Part shown: piece by piece, positions 26,592-34,837 of the stretch
Layout of the letters: every line of letters begins with the position of its first letter
Position numbering within the stretch: the stretch's first letter is position 1
Origin: Rhizobium esperanzae
Lineage (GTDB): Bacteria; Pseudomonadota; Alphaproteobacteria; Rhizobiales; Rhizobiaceae
Direction of reading: 5' to 3'
Assembly: GCF_014197615.1 (NCBI RefSeq)
Contig: NZ_JACIFY010000002.1
Span: 124,001 to 188,000 of the forward strand
DNA: 64,000 nt
Notes under the pieces: generated by a model
What the model was told of the DNA's origin: nothing
The model's database searches: none
Seen by the model: only the letters and a program-made list of their open reading frames with translations
Program-made: the position numbers and the translations under genes

Positions 26592-27506
26592 ATGCTGGAC
26601 CTCAACGATATCATGATCTTCGCCCGCGTCATTGAAGCCGGCAGCTTCACCGCCGCGGCGCGCCTGCTCGGCATGCCGAAGACAACGGTCAGCCGGCGCA
26701 TTGCCGCTCTCGAGCGCGAACTCGGCGTGCGCCTGCTGCAGCGCACGACACGCAGCCTCAGCCCGACGGATGCCGGCCGCCTCTATTACGAGGAAAGCAG
26801 TCAGGCGCTCCGCACGATCGAAGGCGCCAACCTGCGTCTTGCCGAAGCAAGAACGGAGCCCGCCGGCACGATCCGCATATCGGCGCCGGTCGGCTTCGGT
26901 GGCCATTTCCTGCAGGATGCGATCTTCGATCTTCTGGCCACCTATCCGAAGTCGAGGGTCGAGTTGCGGCTGACCGACGACAGGCTGAATCTCGTCGAAA
27001 ACGGCATAGACCTCGCCTTCCGTACCGGCATTCTGGAGGATTCGACGCTGATCGCCCGCAAGCTCGGCTCTACCCATCGCTTGCTCTGTGCGAGCCCCGA
27101 CTATCTCGCCCGCCACGGCGTGCCCGATCGCCCGGCAGATCTCGTCCGCCACGACTGCGTTGTCGCCGGCCAATCCACCCATGCGCAATGGCTGCTTGAA
27201 GGCCCGCACGGACAGGAAACGGTCTCGGTCTCGGGCCGCTTCGCCGCCAATGAAATGCAGGCGGTCATGGCCGCATCGATCGCCGGTTATGGCATCGCCC
27301 GACTGCCCCATGGGGTCGCCAATGCCTTCATCAGGGATGGGCGGCTATGCCGCGTTCTCGACGGTTACACGACCCCGGTCGGCGGCCTGCACGTCGTCTA
27401 TCCAAGCAGCCGGCACCTGCCGCCTCTGGTCAAGACCTTTATTGAACTCGCGGCTAGACGGTTGAACGCGGGCGCCGATGGCAGCGACGACTTCGCCATC
27501 ATATAG
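26592..27506 (+). CDS. LysR-family transcriptional regulator
   Basis: 304 residues. N-terminal winged helix: FARVIEAGSFTAAARLLGMPKTTVSRRIAALERELG, then LLQRTTRSLSPTDAGRLYYE. The effector domain starts GTIRISAPVGFG, of the CrgA/AphB-like group that often controls neighbouring oxidoreductases. It is divergent from the NmrA-like gene at 25609-26490, its likely target. Effector unknown. Confidence 0.92.
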   Translation: MLDLNDIMIFARVIEAGSFTAAARLLGMPKTTVSRRIAALERELGVRLLQRTTRSLSPTDAGRLYYEESSQALRTIEGANLRLAEARTEPAGTIRISAPVGFGGHFLQDAIFDLLATYPKSRVELRLTDDRLNLVENGIDLAFRTGILEDSTLIARKLGSTHRLLCASPDYLARHGVPDRPADLVRHDCVVAGQSTHAQWLLEGPHGQETVSVSGRFAANEMQAVMAASIAGYGIARLPHGVANAFIRDGRLCRVLDGYTTPVGGLHVVYPSSRHLPPLVKTFIELAARRLNAGADGSDDFAII

Positions 27507-27577
27507 CGGTATGTGCCTTGAAGCGCCGCACCTCCTCGTCGGGCTCGGCGGTTGCGCATTCCAGGAGACGCATGCGC

Positions 27578-27829
27578 TCACTGCCACAAAAAATCCGGCC
27601 CCGTAGTCTGCATCGTCAGCTTCAGTGTACGGTCCGGCTGGACGACATAGGTCTCGAACACGCGGTAGCCGAAATCGCCGAGGAAGGTGTTTTTCACCAC
27701 CGTTCCCGGCCGATAGGGAGAATGGACGACCTTGCCGCCATAGGTGAGGCTGCCCGGAAGAGGCGCGGGATCACCGGCGCTGGCGCAGCCTGCGAGTATG
27801 AAGGGAATGGCGATGAGCGCGTGCTTCAT
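27578..27829 (-). CDS. Small lipoprotein of unknown function
   Basis: 83 residues. Signal peptide with lipobox ILAGC (Cys15), then a short domain GSLTYGGKVVHSPYRPGTVVKNTFLGDFGYRVFETY that looks beta-rich. No family recognised. The stop lies 72 bp from the LysR stop (convergent). Confidence 0.7.
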   Translation of the reverse strand: MKHALIAIPFILAGCASAGDPAPLPGSLTYGGKVVHSPYRPGTVVKNTFLGDFGYRVFETYVVQPDRTLKLTMQTTGPDFLWQ

Positions 27830-27905
27830 CTGGGCGAGCGTCCTTCCGATAGGCGCCAGCGGCCCGCTGCCGCCAATCCCCTTTTATCATAAAATCGCCG
27901 CGACA

Positions 27906-28283
27906 TCACAAAACGGCGTTGCGGCCTTCGAAATCCCGGCGCAGGGCCTGCGCCCGCGAGAGCGCGCCGGCGATCCTTTCGTCGGTGAAGGGCTTGCCGA
28001 TCACGTCGAGGGCGCCTTCGATGCCGTGACCGACATTCTCGGGACTGCCGGTCACGAAGATGACGTCGACCCTGTGGCGGTCGATCAGCCGGCGCGCAAG
28101 CTGGGCGCCGCTCATTCCGTCGGAGAGACCGAGATCGACGAGGGCGACATCGCTTCTCTGCGCATGGGCGAGAGCCTGCTCCACCGTCGAGACCGGTCCG
28201 ATCGTCTGGTGCCCGGCTTCTTGTGCAATGCGCTCGAGTTCCAGCGCGATAATATTCTCATCTTCAACGATCAGGACCTTCAT
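27906..28283 (-). CDS. Stand-alone response-regulator receiver protein
   Basis: 125 residues, a single receiver domain with no output. VLIVEDENIIALELERIAQEAGH opens as in the receivers associated with HWE/HisKA_2 kinases; the phospho-Asp is in VALVDLGLSDGMSG and the Lys in DVIGKPF. AGGAGG lies seven bases before the ATG. It may be the partner of an orphan kinase such as the one at 4170-5234, but this is only a guess. Confidence 0.87.
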   Translation of the reverse strand: MKVLIVEDENIIALELERIAQEAGHQTIGPVSTVEQALAHAQRSDVALVDLGLSDGMSGAQLARRLIDRHRVDVIFVTGSPENVGHGIEGALDVIGKPFTDERIAGALSRAQALRRDFEGRNAVL

Positions 28284-28564
28284 GGATCATCCTCCTGCCA
28301 CGAGCAACCGGGCCGCCGGGCACACCGCCGGCACCCCATACAACGCAACTTCCCCTCGAATGTTTCCAATATAAAAGACATGCGTGCTGAAATGGTAACC
28401 GAGTTCTTGCATCGTCGGCGCTGCCATTCGATGCAGCGCCCAAACACCGTTCAGACGCTAAAGTTCCAGCCGCGACCATACAGCGGACTGCTTTTCTGCT
28501 TGCACGTCAGGGATATGAGATTGGCGCCCGGCAAGCCGCCCGATCACTGATCCTTTTCGAGGAA

Positions 28565-28909
28565 TCAGCGGATGGCGGCATCGCTCCGGCATCGGGAAAG
28601 CGGCAATTGCCGCACGGAATGAATGCGGCTGATCCCTCCCTCGCCGTCCATGTCCACGTCCATGCAGGCGCAGGCATAGCCGTGCGTGGCATTGGTGTAG
28701 ACGTATTCGCCGGTCGTGAGGTCGGGGATCTTGTCCATTCCTTCGGCCTTGTAGCCGCTGCCATTCTCCATGATGATCCAGCCGCCGCCGGCGTCCATCA
28801 GCGACCAGTTTGCCGTCGAGGGATTGTCCAGCCAGCCGCAACGCCTTTCGGCATGCGCTGCCGCCGGTGCGAGAAGCATCATCAAAACAAACGCATGCAA
28901 TCTGGTCAT
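28565..28909 (-). CDS. DUF4087 family secreted protein
   Basis: 114 residues. Signal peptide of about 20 residues (ending AHA), then RCGWLDNPSTANWSLMDAGG, an internal GEYVYTNATHGYACACMDV and the C-terminal LPLSRCRSD. This order and the four Cys pattern are those of DUF4087. Periplasmic; function unknown. GGAGGGG lies before the ATG. Confidence 0.78.
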   Translation of the reverse strand: MTRLHAFVLMMLLAPAAAHAERRCGWLDNPSTANWSLMDAGGGWIIMENGSGYKAEGMDKIPDLTTGEYVYTNATHGYACACMDVDMDGEGGISRIHSVRQLPLSRCRSDAAIR

Positions 28910-29129
28910 TGCCCCTCCGCTTCACCAGCCACTATGCATCGTCACTTGCCGGCAAGACAACCGAGGTAATTTAGGACTCCGCGACCTTTCTCCCATATCG
29001 CGCCAAATCTGCCCAGCCACTCGCCCTCTTGAGCTGGATATAATTTCGTCTACCTTTACGGGTGTGCCAAACACGGCACGCTCATCCTGAAACGCGCATC
29101 CTCGCCACAGAACCGCATTATACAGCCGC

Positions 29130-29915
29130 TCACGATTTGCCCTTGGCGCTTTCCTCCCGAAACGCCGCTTCGCCGGCATCGGAAACCTCGACCCATTTCT
29201 TGTCGGGCTCGGCGTCGGCGACATAGGCATCGTTCCAGTTCCACCACTTGTAAGTCGGGGTCTGGGGATAGCCCTCCGGCGAATCCTCCCAGACTTCCTG
29301 GCGTCCGAGCGGCGTGATGTCGAGATAGTTCCAGGTGCCGCCCATCTGTTCGTCGCCGCGGTTGTTGACGAGATAGGTGCGGAAGATGCGTTCCCCGTCG
29401 CGGTAGAACACGTTGGTGCCGTGCCATTCGTCGACGCCGAAGTCCTTGTCGAAGCTGTCGGTGATCGTCACCCATGGATGCGTCCAGCCCATCCGTGCTT
29501 TCAGCCGCACAATATCGGCCTGCGGCGCGCGCGAGGCGAAGACCAGGGTGGTGTCGCGGGCGTTGAGATGGGCGACATGGGCGACCTGGTCGGCCACCAT
29601 CGAGCAGCCACGGCAGGCATGCTCCGGCCAGCCGAAGACGCCTGGCTCGTAGAAGGCGCGATAGAGGATGAGCTGGTGTCGCCCTTCAAACAGGTCGCGC
29701 AGGCTGACCCTACCCTGCGGCCCATCGAATGCGTAATCCTTTTCGACTGCCATCCACGGCATCCGCCGGCGCTCGGCGGCAAGCGCATCCCGGGCGCGGC
29801 TCTGGGCCTTTTCCTTGACGAGCATCTGCTTCCAGGCAGCCTCCCAGGCTGCCTCCGACACGACCGCAGGCTTGTGCATGGCCGGCTGGCCGCCGTTCTG
29901 GGCTGTTGTGGTCAT
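29130..29915 (-). CDS. DUF899 family thioredoxin-like protein
   Basis: 261 residues. Typical blocks: RRRMPWMAVEKDYAFDGP, LFEGRHQLILYRAFYEPG, HACRGCSMVADQ with a CxxC motif, LVFASRAPQADI, and GTWNYLDITPLGRQE. The family has a thioredoxin fold and is often called a dithiol-disulfide isomerase, though activity is mostly untested. The ATG has AGGAG eight bases upstream. Single-gene unit. Confidence 0.87.
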   Translation of the reverse strand: MTTTAQNGGQPAMHKPAVVSEAAWEAAWKQMLVKEKAQSRARDALAAERRRMPWMAVEKDYAFDGPQGRVSLRDLFEGRHQLILYRAFYEPGVFGWPEHACRGCSMVADQVAHVAHLNARDTTLVFASRAPQADIVRLKARMGWTHPWVTITDSFDKDFGVDEWHGTNVFYRDGERIFRTYLVNNRGDEQMGGTWNYLDITPLGRQEVWEDSPEGYPQTPTYKWWNWNDAYVADAEPDKKWVEVSDAGEAAFREESAKGKS

Positions 29916-30132
29916 TTTGAAATCTCCTGATTGTGGCGAATTCCCGCGCCTCGCCAGGCAAAACGCGCTTCCGTCCGCTACTTGTCACTGTTGCGGGAGA
30001 TAGTTTGGCAGCGGATCTCGGCCAGTGGGAGTAACAAGTGTGGCGCTATTCATATCCCGACTTGGAGAGTTGCCAAAAGCAGCCGAGTATCGGAAGCTTG
30101 TTCTTTGGCTATCAGGCGACGGATTGTTCGAT

Positions 30133-30900
30133 ATGACGACAGCCTCTTCCAGTGAGCCGGCCAGGCACGGCAGCGCCAGGATCTGCCGCGGCTGCTGGGA
30201 CCAGATGCACATGCCAATCCCGATCGGCGGCCCGCTCGCGCTTCCCTTCCGCGCCTTCGGCATCACCCGCAGCAAGATGAATCCCGATATCTGCACGATC
30301 TGCGAACGCTCCTTTCAGTACGTCAAGAAGCAGCGCCAGATCACCGTCGACGCCACCATCCTGTTTGCCGATATCAGAGGCTTCACGGATCTGTCCGAAC
30401 GCATCGAGGCGGTGCAACTGAGCGAGATCGTCAGTCTGTTCCAGGATCGCTGCGCCCAGGCGATCTGGGCGCATGACGGCATCGTCAACAAGCAGATGGG
30501 CGACGGCCTGATGGCGATCTTCAACTTCCCGATCGTCAGCAAGGATCACGCCGCCGCCGCAATCCTGGCCGCCCAGGAAATCCAGCGTAACTGCGCCGCG
30601 ACGCTGAGTGGCCTGGTGCTCGAGGCCCTGCCCGGCCGCACCCTCGGCGTCGGCGTCGGCATCCATTCCGGCGAGGTCCAGATCGGCGAATTTTCAAGCT
30701 TCCGCAGCGATTTCACAGCAATCGGCGGCGTCGTCAACCAGGCCGCCAGGCTGGAATCCCACGCGGCAGCGGGCGAGATCCTGGTCTCGGCGGATACGGC
30801 GGCGAAGGCTCCCGACCTGGCCGCAGGCGCCGAAACCCGCATGCTGGCGCTGAAGGGCATCGAGCAGCCGGTGCAGGCACGTGTGCTGGTCAAGCACTGA
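30133..30900 (+). CDS. Class III adenylate/guanylate cyclase with N-terminal zinc-ribbon-like segment
   Basis: 255 residues. An N-terminal CRGC...CTIC pair (about residues 18-60) could bind zinc. The cyclase domain (about 70-250) keeps both metal aspartates (TILFADIRGFTDLSE and KQMGDGLMAIF), the adenine-region Lys (VNKQ), Thr in DFTAIG, and the transition-state Asn and Arg in GVVNQAARLES, so it should be active, probably on ATP. No membrane segment. An upstream GTG start at 30025 is possible; neither has a good ribosome-binding site. Confidence 0.85.
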   Translation: MTTASSSEPARHGSARICRGCWDQMHMPIPIGGPLALPFRAFGITRSKMNPDICTICERSFQYVKKQRQITVDATILFADIRGFTDLSERIEAVQLSEIVSLFQDRCAQAIWAHDGIVNKQMGDGLMAIFNFPIVSKDHAAAAILAAQEIQRNCAATLSGLVLEALPGRTLGVGVGIHSGEVQIGEFSSFRSDFTAIGGVVNQAARLESHAAAGEILVSADTAAKAPDLAAGAETRMLALKGIEQPVQARVLVKH

Positions 30901-31060
30901 GCGACGGCGATTGCGGCCTGCTCGAAGCATCATCCCGCCGCCAACGTGACAGCCGCAATTTCTCAAGCTGTGATTGCGAGTACATCGGATCACAAGCAAG
31001 TTAATCCTCCGGAAACAAACATCGCTTATCTCTAAGCCGTTTTAACAACTGGGGTTTCTC

Positions 31061-31516
31061 ATGGGCAGTTTTTCTCTGTTTCACTGGTTGATCGTCTTGA
31101 TCCCGATCGGCGTGGCACTGTTCTTCGTCTTACGAAAGCCGCTGGTTGGGCCGAACCGCTTCGGCGGCCGGCCGCAGGCCATGGGTTTCGGCCAGGCGAT
31201 TGGAAGCTTTTTCAAGAACTATGTGAACTTCAGCGGCAGAGCGAGCCGATCGGAATTCTGGTATTCGGTACTCTTCCTCTTTCTCGTCGCCGTCGCTTTG
31301 TATATCGTGGATCGGAGCGAAACCTTGAGCCGGATCTGGTCGCTGGCCACGTTTCTTCCGTGGATCGCCGTGGCCGCCCGACGCCTTCACGACATCAACC
31401 GAAGCGGATGGTGGCAGCTTCTTGGACTAATACCTCTCATTGGATCGGTGATCGTGCTCGTATGGTACTGCAGGGCGTCGATGGTGGATGATTCCAGGGA
31501 AGCCGTGTTCGCGTGA
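31061..31516 (+). CDS. DUF805 family membrane protein
   Basis: 151 residues. One N-terminal helix, then the DUF805 core: NYVNFSGRASRSEFWYSVLF, helices 70-85 and 92-105, and VAARRLHDINRSGWWQLLGLIPLIG. The N-terminal 45 residues add a helix not always present in the family. Inner-membrane protein of unknown function. GGGG precedes the ATG. Confidence 0.88.
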   Translation: MGSFSLFHWLIVLIPIGVALFFVLRKPLVGPNRFGGRPQAMGFGQAIGSFFKNYVNFSGRASRSEFWYSVLFLFLVAVALYIVDRSETLSRIWSLATFLPWIAVAARRLHDINRSGWWQLLGLIPLIGSVIVLVWYCRASMVDDSREAVFA

Positions 31517-31655
31517 GCAAGGTGTGAGGATGGTCCTCGCGGCTTGAGCCGGTCCGAGGCACGGTCATCGTCGTTACGCGGACTGCGGGGTGCGCGGTCC
31601 GCTTCTGGCGGCATCCGGAAGGGACCGGCGAGGTTGGCAAAAGGCCGCCTCTGTC

Positions 31656-32033
31656 TCAGTACTTCATGTTTCGCAATTCAGGAAAATCATAGTAACGCAG
31701 CCGCTTGTCGTGGCAGCGATAGTCGTCCTTTTTCAGGTACAGTATCATGTTGTGTTGCAAGCCAAGGCCGATATAGGACCAGTCTGGGTAAGCACGTTCC
31801 GTCGTACGCGTGCAATAAGCATAGATCTGCTTTTCCGGATTCAGCAGAACCACGCTGGAAATCTCTGCCTTCACGAAGTTCCCCGCCTTAATGGTTCCCC
31901 GCAGAGCATCGACGTATTCGCGTCGAACCGCATTCGAGGGCGGCCGCTGAGAGTCTGCAACGGATTGCGGCGCCGGAGTTTGGCAACCGGCCAGTGCCAG
32001 CGCGGCAGCGCAAGCAAGGAATTTGATCTTCAT
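31656..32033 (-). CDS. Lipoprotein of unknown function, paralogue 1 of a tandem pair
   Basis: 125 residues. Lipobox LALAGCQ (Cys17). The mature part has SVADSQRPPS, ISSVVLLNPEKQIYAYC and the C-terminal RCHDKRLRYYDF. All three blocks recur in the next gene (32230-32619) in the same order, so these are tandem duplicates. Even the leader (GGAGATTCAACTGAATG) is shared. Outer-membrane or inner-membrane anchored; function unknown. Confidence 0.8.
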   Translation of the reverse strand: MKIKFLACAAALALAGCQTPAPQSVADSQRPPSNAVRREYVDALRGTIKAGNFVKAEISSVVLLNPEKQIYAYCTRTTERAYPDWSYIGLGLQHNMILYLKKDDYRCHDKRLRYYDFPELRNMKY

Positions 32034-32229
32034 TCAGTTGAATCTCCCGTATCGAGGTCGATAGATCGGCCGTTTCCAAAAGGCCATGGCTGCAAAAAGG
32101 AACGCACAACCCGTACGTCGAGGCTCCGTCCTGCGGGCCGCGCATCTCTGCATGAGAACGGTTGGAGGAGGCCGCACCGCCGCTCAGCAAAATCTCGAAC
32201 GGCGACGCGACCGGAGCCTTCGCGCTGCT

Positions 32230-32619
32230 TCAGGTCTTCATGCCGTTCATCTCAGAAAACGGGTAGTAGCGCAGCCGCTTGTCGTGGCAGCGATCGTCAT
32301 TCGCCTTCGCCCCCAGTATTTTTCCATCCGTGAAGGAGACGCCGAGATAGGCCCAGTCTCCCCAGCCGCGCTTGGGCACCACCCGCACGCAATAAGCATA
32401 GATCTTTTTTTCAGGATCGAGCAGAACCACGCTGGAAATCCGCGCCCAGACGACTTCCCCCGCTTCGTGTTTATAAACTTTCCTGAATATAAAGTTGATG
32501 AAGTTCTGCCGGACGTCGCTCGAGGGCGGACGCTGGGAATCTGCAACGGATTGCGACACGGGGGCGTTGCAGCCGGCCAGCGTCAGCAGGGCAGCGCAGG
32601 CAAGAAGTTTTATTCTCAT
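32230..32619 (-). CDS. Lipoprotein of unknown function, paralogue 2 of a tandem pair
   Basis: 129 residues. Lipobox LTLAGCN (Cys17), SVADSQRPPS, then ISSVVLLDPEKKIYAYCVRV and the C-terminal RCHDKRLRYYPF. It differs from its tandem paralogue mainly in the middle (residues 37-55 and 85-105). The leader GGAGATTCACCTGAATG matches that of paralogue 1, so the duplication included the ribosome-binding region. No known family recognised. Confidence 0.8.
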   Translation of the reverse strand: MRIKLLACAALLTLAGCNAPVSQSVADSQRPPSSDVRQNFINFIFRKVYKHEAGEVVWARISSVVLLDPEKKIYAYCVRVVPKRGWGDWAYLGVSFTDGKILGAKANDDRCHDKRLRYYPFSEMNGMKT

Positions 32620-32965
32620 TCAGGTGAATCTCCAAAGAATCGGAGCGTGATAAACGCTGTGCATTCCTACAAACACAGCGGGAATAATATTTGCAATACA
32701 TGAAATCAAACAATGCTGACGCTACGCGTGTTACCGCGTGACATGTAGATATGGCTGAGGCGCTCCGTATATACCCGAAGGTTTGAACTGGAACTTGGGG
32801 GATGACCGTCATCCGCAGCAGCGTTCGAGATCTTCGAAGCCGGCTTGTAAAATTCCATTGCAAGTAGATAATCTTTCTCGGGGAAATCTTCTTGATACGA
32901 AAATCACTCGCTTGCGATCTCGGATCAGCGCGGTGCCATGAATGCCTTTTTAGTGAGAATTTTGA

Positions 32966-34705
32966 ATGAAGCCGGAAGAATTGCGCAGATCGGAATACGC
33001 CTACAACAAAGGCAAATTGCTGCTCATCATCCTGATTTTGATCGCCATCGCGGCCGGGGCCATCCTGTTGGGCTTCCATCCGCCGAAGGACAAGGACCCT
33101 CATGCCGTCTGGTTCTTCTCGCTGCTGGGCGCAGTGTTCTTTGGCCTCCTCGCACTCCTGCTCGTGCCAAAGCTCTTTTCCAGGGGGCCAGGATTGGTCG
33201 TATCGACGGCCGGCGTCCGGCTGCCGAATTTCCCCGACCAGATCATACGCTGGTCGGACATCCGGAGCTTCGAAAGATTCCAGAGCAAAGGCGCGGATTC
33301 CATAGTCCTCCACCTCGATCCTGGCGCCGCCAAGGCGCTGATCAGACGGGGGCTGGCCGCCAGGCTGCCGGAGTGGTTCGTTGGTTCGCGCCTCAAGGTC
33401 GGCATCCCTCTGCATATGTTGCGGGGCCGTTCGAACTCGATATTTGATGAATTCGCGGAAGTGGCGATCGAAGCGTTCGAAGCCAAATGGCAAGCCTTGC
33501 AGGAAGCCGGTTCGATCCCCGAGGAGGACGAAGACGAAGTGCCGGAACCCGCTTTCGATGGCGCCCGTTATCCCGTCTTCACCTATGCTCTTCTTGCCGT
33601 TCTCGTCGCCGTCTATGCCGGCGAACTCGCCTTCGGCGTCGAAGCATCGAGGGTCGGCTCTCCCAGTATTCGCACATTGCTGGTGCTCGGCGGCACGTTT
33701 CGCCCGAGCATCGTCGAGGGCGGCGAGTGGTGGCGGCTGTTCACCGCACCCTTCATGCATGGAGGCATCGTCCATCTCGCCTCCAATTGCTTCTGCTTGT
33801 GGATGGCGGGAATGCTGTTCGAACGGCTGATCGGCTGGCGCTGGTTTGCGGCAATCTTCTTCGCCAGCGCCCTTGGCGGCTCCCTTGCGTCGGTCTGGAT
33901 CAATGACGTCAATACGGTTGGTGTCGGCGCTTCCGGCGGCATCGTCGGGCTTTTCGCAGCCGTGATCGCCGGCAGCATTCGTTTCCGGTCGACGCCGATC
34001 GCATCTTCACTGCAGGTGGGCGCCATCCAGATTCTGGTTCCCTCGCTGCTGCCGTTCCTGTCTGCGGCGAAGGAGGGGCAGACCATCGACTATGCCGGCC
34101 ATTTCGGCGGCGCGGTGACCGGCGCGGCGCTCTCGCTCCTGCTGTTGACCCTTTGGCCGCGGGAACGCCCGACGCCGCGTTTCGGCGCAGCCGCGATCGC
34201 CTTCAGCGCTGCATTCGTCCTCATCGCGGCGGGGTCGCTGTGGCCCATCACCAATGCGCGCCGATTCTATGTCAACGACCCGATGACCAACTATTTCGGG
34301 GGAAGGTACGAGCAGGCCGCGGCGGGATTTTCCGCCTTGGCAAGCGAGGATCCGCGCACCGCCCCCTATTATCGTCTCTGGCGTTATATCGCTCAAAGGC
34401 GGGGCGGCGATCCCAAAGCGCTCGATGAGCTCAGGGCTGCAGCCGGCGAGATCGACAAGGCTGTGTGGCCTTATCCCGTCTACGGTCTTTTCCTCCGCGA
34501 ATTGACGCCGGACGAACTGACGTCGAAGGCAACTGACAGCAACCAGATCTGCGAGTCGATCTTTTATATTGGCGAATGGTATCTGCTTGCCGGGGCCAAG
34601 GAAGAGGCCCGCCGCAGATTCCAGACCGCTCGGATGTCCTGCCCGACCACATTCATCGAATATGATGGAGCAGGGGGCGAATTGAGCAATCTCAACGCGA
34701 AGTAA
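32966..34705 (+). CDS. Rhomboid intramembrane serine protease with N- and C-terminal extra domains
   Basis: 579 residues, about twice a minimal rhomboid. Residues 1-170 hold two membrane helices (about 18-36 and 48-66) and a PH-like soluble domain (VSTAGVRLPNF, IRWSDIRSFERF). The rhomboid core (about 205-400) has HLASN (His270, Asn274), the nucleophile in GASGG (Ser323) and its partner in AGHFGG (His379). The C-terminal part (about 430-579) has TPR-like repeats, including SIFYIGEWYLLAGAKEEARRRFQTA. The enzyme should cleave membrane helices; the soluble ends may select substrates. Residue numbers of the catalytic dyad were counted from the sequence. Confidence 0.87.
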   Translation: MKPEELRRSEYAYNKGKLLLIILILIAIAAGAILLGFHPPKDKDPHAVWFFSLLGAVFFGLLALLLVPKLFSRGPGLVVSTAGVRLPNFPDQIIRWSDIRSFERFQSKGADSIVLHLDPGAAKALIRRGLAARLPEWFVGSRLKVGIPLHMLRGRSNSIFDEFAEVAIEAFEAKWQALQEAGSIPEEDEDEVPEPAFDGARYPVFTYALLAVLVAVYAGELAFGVEASRVGSPSIRTLLVLGGTFRPSIVEGGEWWRLFTAPFMHGGIVHLASNCFCLWMAGMLFERLIGWRWFAAIFFASALGGSLASVWINDVNTVGVGASGGIVGLFAAVIAGSIRFRSTPIASSLQVGAIQILVPSLLPFLSAAKEGQTIDYAGHFGGAVTGAALSLLLLTLWPRERPTPRFGAAAIAFSAAFVLIAAGSLWPITNARRFYVNDPMTNYFGGRYEQAAAGFSALASEDPRTAPYYRLWRYIAQRRGGDPKALDELRAAAGEIDKAVWPYPVYGLFLRELTPDELTSKATDSNQICESIFYIGEWYLLAGAKEEARRRFQTARMSCPTTFIEYDGAGGELSNLNAK

Positions 34706-34837
34706 TCACCGTGAAGGCGCAGTGATGCCATAGGCTAAGCAGGCGCCCAACTATTCCATCTTTCGAACAAACAGTTCGTTTCCCTTTTGTACTCTTTTCC
34801 TCTTCCCTTTCGCGCTGACTCTCTCCATATTCCCGCC

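Noticed and set aside
32471..33775. 434-codon minus-strand frame spanning a lipoprotein promoter and the rhomboid gene
   Set aside because: Overlaps two well-supported genes in the wrong frame; no domain seen.
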